Assembly (NCBI GenBank): GCA_021812845.1
Contig: JAKAML010000132.1
Location: forward strand, 1-5,237
Length of the DNA stretch: 5,237 bases
Direction of reading: 5' to 3'
Origin: Pseudomonadota bacterium
GTDB lineage: Bacteria > Pseudomonadota > Alphaproteobacteria > Rhizobiales > Hyphomicrobiaceae
Shown: positions 1-5,012 of the stretch, piece after piece
How positions within the stretch are numbered: position 1 is the stretch's first letter
Layout of the letters: every line of letters starts with the position of its first letter
The notes under the pieces: model-generated
Told to the model about the DNA's origin: nothing
Seen by the model: the letters and a program-made list of their open reading frames with translations, nothing else
Databases searched by the model: none
Position numbers and translations under genes: made by a program

Positions 1-1
1 C

Positions 2-208
2 ATCGTCGTGCTTTCGATGGTGCTGTTCTACGCCTTCCCGAAGATCGGTCTCGGTCTGCCCGAATACCTCTACGGCCACAAGTCGCCGAAGTGCGAGCCG
101 AAGAAGACGAGCGCCATGGGCGAGGGCACGGTGGTGGCGGAGGCGGGCGGCAATGCCGCCTCCTGCCGCTGGAAATCGACCTGGTCGGCGGTCCCCGGTC
201 CCGCATGA
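2..208 (+). CDS. C-terminal fragment of a membrane protein, probably a TRAP-transporter large permease (DctM-like)
   Basis: The gene is cut by the left edge; only its last 68 residues are visible, reading from base 2 to a TGA at 206-208. The first 20 or so residues are hydrophobic and end in FPKIGLGLPEYLYG. This resembles the end of the last membrane helix of TRAP large permeases (DctM), which commonly finish with a pattern like FPQIALWLP. The remaining 45 or so residues form a hydrophilic tail rich in Lys, Gly and Ala with two cysteines, longer than I would expect for that family. The stop overlaps the amidase start as ATGA, so the two genes are almost certainly co-transcribed and translationally coupled. 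TRAP permeases import organic acids and related solutes using a periplasmic binding protein. That the substrate is an amide or its product is inference from the neighbour. Another multi-helix transporter is possible, because the diagnostic part lies outside the window. Confidence 0.5.
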   Translation: MVVLSMVLFYAFPKIGLGLPEYLYGHKSPKCEPKKTSAMGEGTVVAEAGGNAASCRWKSTWSAVPGPA

Positions 209-1542
209 CCGAGCTCAACGCCCTGACCGTCGCCGCGGCGGCCGACGCCATCCGCCGCGGCGACATCACGAGCGAGGCTCTCGTCTCGGCCTGCCTCGAC
301 CGCATCGCCGCCCGCGAAGCTGAGATCGGCGCCTGGGCGCACCTCGATCCCGAGCAGGCCCTCCACGACGCGCGCGAGTCCGACGCCGTGCGCCGCTCCG
401 GCCGCGGCACCGGCCCCCTGCACGGCGTGCCGATCGGCATCAAGGACATCGTCGACGTCGCCGGAAGGCCGTGCGAGCACGGCTCGCCGCTCTTCGACGG
501 CCGCCGCGCCCTCCACGACGCCGCCGTCGTCACCTCGCTCAGAAATGCCGGCGCGGTCATCCTCGGCAAGACCGTGACGACCGAGCTCGCCCTGCTCACC
601 CCGGCGCGCACCCGAAACCCGCTCGCCCCCGGCCATTCACCCGGCGGCTCCTCGGCCGGCTCCGCCGCCGCCGTCGCCGACCTCATGGTCCCCGCCGCAC
701 TCGGCACCCAGACCGCGGGCTCCGTGCTCAGGCCCGCCTCCTACTGCGGCATCGTCGGCTTCAAGCCGACCTTCGGCCTCGTGCCGCGGTCCGGCATCCT
801 GATGCAGTCCCACACCCTCGACACCGTCGGCGTTCTCGCCCGTACCGTCGAGGATGCCGCCCTGATCGTCGACGCGATCGCCGCGCAGGATCCCTCCGAT
901 CCCGCGAGCTACGCCCGGAGCCAGCCGGGGCTCCATGCCACAGCCGTCCAGGAGCCTCCGATCGCACCGTTGTTCGCCGTCGTCCGGACGCCGGCCTGGG
1001 ACAAGGAGGCCCACCCGGTCATGCGCGAGGCGTTCGACGAACTCGTCGCCGCCCTCGGCGACCGCGCGACAGTTCTCGACCTGGTCTCGGCCGGCGATGC
1101 GATCGAGGCCCAGCGCGTGATCCAGCTCGCCGAGAACGCCGCCTACTATGGCCCGCTGCTCGAGCGCGCCCCCGCGCTCGTCTCACCCGGCCTGACCAAG
1201 CGCCTCGAGGCCGGCCTCGCGCTCGACGCGCGCACCTACGTCGACGCGATCCGCGCCCGCGCTCCGCTCTACGAGGTCATCGACGAGCTCACGACCAATT
1301 TCTCGGCAATCCTGACGCTCGCCGCTCCGGGTCCCGCGCCGCGGCTCGACGAGGGAATCACCGGCTCCCCCGTGTTCAATGGGCTCTGGACCTACTACGG
1401 CGGTCCGTGCGTCTCGATCCCGGTGATGGAGGCGGACGGACTGCCGCTCGGCGTTCAGCTCGTCGGCAGCCGCGGCGACGACGGTCGCCTGCTGCGGTCT
1501 GCCCGCTGGCTCTCGCGCCATATCGCCGGACTGGCCGCGTGA
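205..1542 (+). CDS. Amidase-signature family hydrolase
   Basis: A 445-residue cytoplasmic amidase-signature enzyme, expected to hydrolyse a C-N amide bond to a carboxylate plus ammonia or an amine. The Ser-cisSer-Lys triad is complete: Lys80 in GVPIGIKDI, cis-Ser149 in the Gly/Ser-rich stretch GGSSAGS, and nucleophile Ser173 in TQTAGSVLRP. The 24-residue spacing between the two serines matches fatty acid amide hydrolase. The family hallmark CGIVGFKPT follows at 181-189. The nucleophile motif has Ala171 where many members have Gly (TAGS instead of TGGS), a variant I know from other bacterial amidases. Length fits the family (about 440-500). The ATG at 205 is chosen because it overlaps the upstream stop as ATGA and starts the usual N-terminus (LTVAAAADAIRRGDITSEAL); the frame is open further upstream only inside the preceding gene. 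The substrate cannot be read from sequence. Coupling to a probable TRAP permease suggests it acts on an imported compound. Confidence 0.93.
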   Translation: MTELNALTVAAAADAIRRGDITSEALVSACLDRIAAREAEIGAWAHLDPEQALHDARESDAVRRSGRGTGPLHGVPIGIKDIVDVAGRPCEHGSPLFDGRRALHDAAVVTSLRNAGAVILGKTVTTELALLTPARTRNPLAPGHSPGGSSAGSAAAVADLMVPAALGTQTAGSVLRPASYCGIVGFKPTFGLVPRSGILMQSHTLDTVGVLARTVEDAALIVDAIAAQDPSDPASYARSQPGLHATAVQEPPIAPLFAVVRTPAWDKEAHPVMREAFDELVAALGDRATVLDLVSAGDAIEAQRVIQLAENAAYYGPLLERAPALVSPGLTKRLEAGLALDARTYVDAIRARAPLYEVIDELTTNFSAILTLAAPGPAPRLDEGITGSPVFNGLWTYYGGPCVSIPVMEADGLPLGVQLVGSRGDDGRLLRSARWLSRHIAGLAA

Positions 1543-1676
1543 CCGCGACCGCCACCATCGGACGCGCCGATGACACTCGAGTTTCACGCCGAGGCCCTGC
1601 ACGACCGCTGCCCGAGCTTCTGCCCGAGGTCACCGGCTCCGACACCACCTTCGAGGCCATCGGCGGCCGCGCCTGA
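1539..1676 (+). pseudogene. Short GTGA-coupled reading frame, small gene or frameshifted remnant
   Basis: A 45-codon frame starts at a GTG whose last two bases lie in the amidase TGA (GTGA overlap, 1539-1542) and ends at TGA 1674-1676. Its C-terminal part (1605-1676, reading PLPELLPEVTGSDTTFEAI...) has nearly all G or C at codon third positions, like the real genes here. The middle part (about 1569-1604) has poor third positions in this frame. In the +1 frame, however, an ATG at 1570 starts MTLEFHAEALHD with good third positions. This switch suggests either a small gene beginning at 1570 with a frameshift near 1604, or a decayed downstream operon member. I recognise no family. No Shine-Dalgarno sequence is clear before 1570. 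It may also be non-coding sequence with a chance composition. Confidence 0.25.
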
Positions 1677-1707
1677 CGGCCACCCTCCACAGCGCCTTCA
1701 CCACTCG

Positions 1708-1722
1708 TTAACCTCGATTTAG
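1708..1722 (+). promoter_or_regulatory. CtrA-like box (TTAA-N7-TTAG) upstream of the beta-barrel gene
   Basis: TTAA at 1708-1711 (continuing as TTAACC) is followed after 7 bases by TTAG at 1719-1722. This is one mismatch from the alphaproteobacterial CtrA consensus TTAA-N7-TTAA. It lies 91 bases before the GTG at 1799, in the only A/T-richer stretch of the 1677-1798 gap. I see no convincing -35/-10 pair. The rest of the gap shows nothing else. Confidence 0.3.
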
Positions 1723-1785
1723 CCTTTGCAACCTACCGTGATGCCCGCCGGCGTGTGTTCCGCGACGGCTGTTCTCCTGCGTATC

Positions 1786-1791
1786 GGAAGG
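1786..1791 (+). promoter_or_regulatory. Ribosome binding site deciding the GTG start at 1799
   Basis: GGAAGG lies 7 bases before the GTG at 1799. It supports that start over the internal GTG at 1847, which has no comparable purine-rich site in front of it. Confidence 0.55.
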
Positions 1792-1798
1792 CCCGCCC

Positions 1799-2494
1799 GT
1801 GTCCCCCACCAGCCCTGCCGCGGCTCCGGCGTCCCGTCGGCGACCGGTGCTTCACCGCGCGTTCTCCCACGCCCTCCTGCTCCCGGCGCTGTCGATCGCC
1901 CTCGCCGGCCTCGCCCGCGCCCAGTCGCCGCTGGCGCCGGTCTGGAGCGGCGTCTACGCCGGCGTCCACGGCGGCGGCAACTGGCACGACATCACCACCA
2001 GCAACGGCGGCAGCCTGTCGGAGCAATCGGTCGGCTTCGGCGGCCACCTCGGCCTCAACCTCGGGCTCGGCCTGGTGGTGATCGGCGTGGAGGCCGACGT
2101 CGGCATCGATACCGCCTCGGGCCACAACGCCCTGCCGCTGCCGGGCTTCGTCACCGGCGCCGAGGTCAACGCCTCCGGCACCGTCCGCGGCCGGCTCGGG
2201 ATCCCGGTCGGCCCGGTGCTGCTCTACGCCACCGCCGGCTACGCCTGGACCGACCTCGAGATCACCGTCGGCACGGCGGCCGGCAGCGCCAGCCGCTCGG
2301 CAGCGTTCGAGGGCATCGTCTACGGCGGCGGTGCGGAGATCGCCGTTCTGCCGCGCCTCGCGCTCCGCGTCGAGGCGCTCCATTTCGACTACAGCGAGAG
2401 CACCCTCGACCTCGGCGCCCTCGGACGCAGCATCGACAGCTTCGATCCGAGCACCACCGTCGTCCGCGCCGGCATCAGCTTCCGCCTCAATTGA
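1799..2494 (+). CDS. Outer-membrane beta-barrel protein (Omp25/RopB-like)
   Basis: A 231-residue secreted outer-membrane protein. An unusually long, Arg-containing n-region (residues 1-25) is followed by a hydrophobic core (ALLLPALSIALAGL, 25-38) and a likely signal-peptidase I site ALARA|Q after Ala41. The mature part starts with the WSGVYAG motif (49-55) followed by GGGNW, the usual opening of Omp25/31-type eight-stranded barrels. It continues with alternating, Gly- and aromatic-rich strands such as VRGRLGIPVGPVLLYATAGYAW (129-150) and ends in a terminal strand RAGISFRLN. Most barrels end in an aromatic residue; here Phe is fourth from last (FRLN), which is slightly unusual. The family's role is mostly structural, stabilising the envelope, and no specific substrate is implied. 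The start is set by GGAAGG seven bases upstream. An internal GTG at 1847 would give a more typical 25-residue signal peptide, so a shorter form is possible. It is monocistronic and convergent with the dehydrogenase gene. Confidence 0.88.
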   Translation: MSPTSPAAAPASRRRPVLHRAFSHALLLPALSIALAGLARAQSPLAPVWSGVYAGVHGGGNWHDITTSNGGSLSEQSVGFGGHLGLNLGLGLVVIGVEADVGIDTASGHNALPLPGFVTGAEVNASGTVRGRLGIPVGPVLLYATAGYAWTDLEITVGTAAGSASRSAAFEGIVYGGGAEIAVLPRLALRVEALHFDYSESTLDLGALGRSIDSFDPSTTVVRAGISFRLN

Positions 2495-2527
2495 GGGCGC
2501 CGATGCCGGCCGCCGACGCGGCGCGCC

Positions 2528-3496
2528 TCACGCCAGCTTGAACGGCATGTCCTTGCCGGCGAAGAAGGCGTCGACGTTGTCGAGCGCCTCGAAGCCCATC
2601 TGGTTCCGGGCCTCGATCGCCGCCGAGCCGAGGTGCGGCAGCAGGAACGTGTTGTCGAGATCGTAGTAGCCCTCGTTGATCTTCGGCTCGCCGAAGAACA
2701 CGTCGAGCCCTGCCGACGCCAGCCGGCCGGACTTCAGTGCCGCGATCAGGTCGGCGTCGTTGACGAGGTCGCCGCGCGCCGTGTTGATGACGATCGCCCC
2801 CTGGGGCATCTTGGCGATCGCGTCCTTGTTGAAGAAGAAGCGGTTCTCGGGCGTCGACGGCGCGTTGATCGAGAAGAACTCGGAGACCGACAGCAGGCTG
2901 TCGAGGCTCGGGTGATAGGTGACGCCGAGCGCCTTCTCCTTGTCCGCCGGCTGGCGGTAGATGTCGTAGTAGTGGACGTCCATGTCGAAGGCGCGGGCGA
3001 ACTTGGCGAGCGCCTGGCCGATCTTGCCGAAGCCGTAGATGCCGAGCTTCTTGCCGTCGAGGCGGCGGCCGACGAGTTGCAGCGGCTGCCAGCCCGGCCA
3101 CTGCCGCGAGCGCAGCATCCGTTCGCCCTCGCCCGCCCGCCGGGCGGCGCCGAGCATCAGGAGCACGGCGATCTCGGCCGTGGCCAGCGTGACCCCGTGC
3201 GGCGCGTTTCCGACCTTGATGCCGCGCGCCTTGCAGGCCTCGAGGTCGATGTGGTCGAAGCCGATCGAGTAGGTCGAGATGCACTTGATGTGCTCCGGCA
3301 TCCGATCGATCACGTCCTTCCGGCATTTCTCGTTGAGCGTCAGGAGCAGCGCATCGACCGACTTCGCCTTCTCGAGCATCTCGTCGATGGTGATCTGCGG
3401 CTTGCCGCTGTGCGCCACGACCTCGTAGGTCTCGCGCGCGCGGGCCATGGCGGCGTCCGGCAACGGCCACGTGATCAGGATCTTCTTCTTCGCCAC
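2528..3496 (-). CDS. D-2-hydroxyacid dehydrogenase, glyoxylate/hydroxypyruvate reductase type
   Basis: A 322-residue cytoplasmic NAD(P)-dependent oxidoreductase that interconverts a 2-oxoacid and a D-2-hydroxyacid, most likely glyoxylate/glycolate or hydroxypyruvate/D-glycerate. The Rossmann motif is GFGKIG (155-160). Asp178 at the end of the following strand (HYYDIY) argues for NADH rather than NADPH. The catalytic triad is complete: Arg241 (INTARGDLV), Glu270 (GLDVFFGEP) and His288 (LLPHLGSA). Arg-Glu spacing of 29 equals that in human GRHPR. The substrate-binding part has STYSIGFDHID (74-84), and ATAEIAVLLMLGAARRAGEGE is the stretch I associate with alphaproteobacterial D-glycerate dehydrogenases. 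The GTG at 3496 is chosen because AGGGAGGA lies 5 bases upstream; a longer frame from ATG 3532 would span that site. The substrate call is by resemblance and could be another 2-oxoacid. The gene stands alone, divergent from the small gene at 3710. Confidence 0.93.
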   Translation of the reverse strand: MAKKKILITWPLPDAAMARARETYEVVAHSGKPQITIDEMLEKAKSVDALLLTLNEKCRKDVIDRMPEHIKCISTYSIGFDHIDLEACKARGIKVGNAPHGVTLATAEIAVLLMLGAARRAGEGERMLRSRQWPGWQPLQLVGRRLDGKKLGIYGFGKIGQALAKFARAFDMDVHYYDIYRQPADKEKALGVTYHPSLDSLLSVSEFFSINAPSTPENRFFFNKDAIAKMPQGAIVINTARGDLVNDADLIAALKSGRLASAGLDVFFGEPKINEGYYDLDNTFLLPHLGSAAIEARNQMGFEALDNVDAFFAGKDMPFKLA

Positions 3497-3501
3497 AGTC
3501 G

Positions 3502-3509
3502 TCCTCCCT
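3502..3509 (-). promoter_or_regulatory. Ribosome binding site deciding the GTG start of the dehydrogenase
   Basis: On the minus strand AGGGAGGA precedes the GTG at 3496-3494 by 5 bases. This near-consensus site lies inside the longer open frame that starts at 3532, so it argues for the shorter protein. Confidence 0.7.
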
Positions 3510-3603
3510 GGTCGCATTCGACTTTTGTGCAAGAGAGCCGCTTGTGCCGCACTCCCGCAGCGCTGACAAGCCGGTTCGAGCTGCGACCGCGCCCAACCCT
3601 TCC

Positions 3604-3611
3604 TTAACCAT
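3604..3611 (+). promoter_or_regulatory. TTAACCAT element in the divergent dehydrogenase/small-protein gap
   Basis: TTAACCAT is the 8-base half-site form of the alphaproteobacterial CtrA motif. The partner box 7 bases upstream reads CCAA (3593-3596), so only the half-site is intact. It lies 106 bases before the ATG at 3710 and 108 bases from the dehydrogenase GTG. The remainder of the 3497-3709 gap contains the two ribosome binding sites and no clear -35/-10 pair. Confidence 0.25.
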
Positions 3612-3709
3612 GAGCTATCAGACTGGCGGAGAGAAACGGCGACGGGTCACGGACGTCGGTCGGCTCGGGGGCCGCCGGGACCGGACCGGGTCCGAGGAGA
3701 GGTGACGCC

Positions 3710-4090
3710 ATGCGGGCCGTGGTGCTCGTCCTGGCCGGTCTGGCCGGGCTCAAGATCTGGACACACGACCAGATTTTCCGGTCGGCGGCCGAGGAGGCGC
3801 TGGTGCAGGCCTATCGCGGCCCCGCCGTCGAGGCGTGCTTCAAGGGCACCCGCCGCGACAGCCGCCCGGCCGCCGGCCCGAACCCCTGGGCCGCGCCGGC
3901 CTCGGTCCGTCTCGTCATGGGCAGGAGCGACGTCGACGTCGCCATCTGGGACGTCGACAACGCGCTGTGGGTGATGCGCTACAAGTATCCGCTGCTCGTC
4001 ATCGACGCCGGCGGTGCGGCCGCGGGTCTCGTCTGCGAGTACGACGTCACGCTCGGCACCGCCGCCGTCACGCGCGGCGGCCGCACCTGA
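3710..4090 (+). CDS. Small protein of unknown function with N-terminal hydrophobic segment and two cysteines
   Basis: A 126-residue protein that I cannot assign to a named family. The first 14 residues (MRAVVLVLAGLAGL) form a short hydrophobic segment, probably a membrane anchor or signal sequence without an obvious cleavage site; KIWTHDQIFRSAAEEALVQAY follows and could form an amphipathic helix. The rest looks like a small globular domain with a Pro-rich linker (52-64) and strands such as SVRLVMGRSDVDVAIWDVDNALW. Cys43 and Cys109 are the only cysteines and could form a disulfide if the domain is periplasmic, which is inference. The start is well supported: AGGAGAGG at 3695-3702 lies 7 bases before the ATG. 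Third positions are strongly GC-biased, so it is a real gene. It is divergent from the dehydrogenase and ends 35 bases before the convergent methyltransferase. I have a sense of similar uncharacterised proteins in Hyphomicrobiales but cannot verify it here. Confidence 0.8.
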   Translation: MRAVVLVLAGLAGLKIWTHDQIFRSAAEEALVQAYRGPAVEACFKGTRRDSRPAAGPNPWAAPASVRLVMGRSDVDVAIWDVDNALWVMRYKYPLLVIDAGGAAAGLVCEYDVTLGTAAVTRGGRT

Positions 4091-4125
4091 CGGCGCGACG
4101 GCCACGGGACACCCCACGGGCACCC

Positions 4126-4848
4126 TCAGCGCCGCACGGCCTCGATCGAGATCTGGGTCATGAACAGGTGGTCGAAACGCCCGCCGGTCAGGCTCGAGAC
4201 GATGCGCGTCCGCTCGGAGAACGGCGTCACCGGCGCCACCTCGACGACCGCGAACCCGGCCCGCTCGAACATCGCGGCATAGCTCTCGGGCGTGAACCAG
4301 CGCATGTGCGTGCGGTCGAAAACGCCCTGGTCGGCGAGCTCGAACCGGCCGAGGACCAGCTCGCGCACGACGCGCCAGTGCGCGACATTGGGTGAGCTCG
4401 CGAGCACGAGCCCGCCCGGCCGTACCACTCGCGCCAGCTTGTCGAGCACCGCCCACGGCTCGACCAGGTGCTCGAGCACCTCCGACAGGATCAGCGCGTC
4501 GAACGCCGCCGGCTGCCACGGCAGCTCGATCTTCTCGATGTCGCCGCAGAGAACCTCGCTCAGCACCTCGCCGGCGGCGTCCGCCGCGGCCGGGAACAGC
4601 TCGATCCCCGCGTAATGGCCCGCCCGGCCCCGCTCCAGCGCCAGCGCGCCCGTGGCGCCGGTTCCGCAGCCGACCTCGAGCACGCGCGCGGTGTCGTCGT
4701 GCGGCAACCGCTCGACGAAGTCGGACCGTGCGTTCGAGAAATAGCGATGGGACTTGGCTTCGTAAGCCCGCGCCGAGCCGTCCGATACGAGCGTCCGCGT
4801 GATCACGCCCACCCCCCGATCCGTTGCCGAACCCTGCAAAGCTAGCAT
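4126..4848 (-). CDS. Class I SAM-dependent methyltransferase
   Basis: A protein of up to 240 residues with a Rossmann-type methyltransferase fold that transfers a methyl group from S-adenosylmethionine. Motif I is VLEVGCGTG (56-64), Glu83 ends the second strand (AGIELFP), Asp103 (CGDIE) fits the adenine-binding acidic position, and FDALILSEVLEHL (117-128) is the motif IV/post-motif region. The C-terminal part (SPNVAHWRVVRELVLGRFEL, then HMRWFTPESY) resembles MetW/UbiG-like methyltransferases often found in O-antigen and exopolysaccharide clusters. The acceptor is unknown. The divergent polysaccharide export gene 164 bases away suggests a glycan or polysaccharide-linked substrate (inference). 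Start is uncertain. ATG 4848 gives the longest frame but has no Shine-Dalgarno site. GTGs at 4812 and 4806 would give 228 or 226 residues and begin just before the conserved-looking SARAYEAKSHRYFSNAR, so the true start may be one of these. Confidence 0.9.
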   Translation of the reverse strand: MLALQGSATDRGVGVITRTLVSDGSARAYEAKSHRYFSNARSDFVERLPHDDTARVLEVGCGTGATGALALERGRAGHYAGIELFPAAADAAGEVLSEVLCGDIEKIELPWQPAAFDALILSEVLEHLVEPWAVLDKLARVVRPGGLVLASSPNVAHWRVVRELVLGRFELADQGVFDRTHMRWFTPESYAAMFERAGFAVVEVAPVTPFSERTRIVSSLTGGRFDHLFMTQISIEAVRR

Positions 4849-4854
4849 CCCGGC

Positions 4855-4926
4855 ATTTATGCACCGCTAACGATAACCCTATCGATCACCGCAAATTTCT
4901 TGGTTCCACTTAGACCCAAATTAACC
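4855..4926. promoter_or_regulatory. A/T-rich divergent control region between methyltransferase and polysaccharide export genes
   Basis: By hand count 42 of 72 bases are A or T (58%), against about 30% in the surrounding genes. It holds a perfect 5-base inverted repeat CGATA-ACCC-TATCG (4871-4884), and TGGTT (4901-4905) facing AACCA (4923-4927) across 17 bases. It is the only plausible promoter region for both divergent genes. I cannot point to a convincing sigma-70 -35/-10 pair. Confidence 0.45.
4910..4926 (+). promoter_or_regulatory. CtrA-like box (TTAG-N7-TTAACC) upstream of the polysaccharide export gene
   Basis: TTAG at 4910-4913 is followed after 7 bases by TTAACC at 4921-4926. This is one mismatch from TTAA-N7-TTAAC. 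The TTAACC starts 92 bases before the ATG at 5013, nearly the same distance as the copy before the beta-barrel gene (91). Confidence 0.35.
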
Positions 4927-5012
4927 ACCGTGGGCGTTTCCTGGCCGGTGCGGGGGAGGTCTGTCCGGACGTCGACCGCAACTCGTTGTCCCGTCTGAGA
5001 GCGTTCGAGCAC

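Noticed and set aside
637..1014. Open frame on the minus strand inside the amidase
   Set aside because: Antisense shadow of a high-GC gene; low-complexity Gly/Arg/Ala product with no domain, and no ribosome site seen.
2509..2522. GCCGC-CGAC-GCGGC hairpin between the convergent barrel and dehydrogenase stops
   Set aside because: Only a 5-base stem with no T-tract on either strand; short GC dyads are common in this composition, so I do not call a terminator.
2633..3607. Long 324-codon plus-strand frame opposite the dehydrogenase
   Set aside because: Mirrors the codon pattern of the real gene; the product is a Val/Arg/Glu-rich string without motifs, while the minus strand has a full dehydrogenase with catalytic triad.
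4074..4085. GCGGCCGC palindrome at the end of the small gene
   Set aside because: An eight-base GC palindrome is expected by chance at this composition; no sign of a site-specific role.
4103..4126. Imperfect tandem repeat of a 12-base unit starting CACGGG
   Set aside because: Two copies only, with a shift in the second half; likely chance in a short convergent gap.
3647..4864. Long 405-codon minus-strand frame covering the small gene and the methyltransferase
   Set aside because: Out of frame with the methyltransferase and Arg/Gly/Ala-rich; third-position bias belongs to the other frames.
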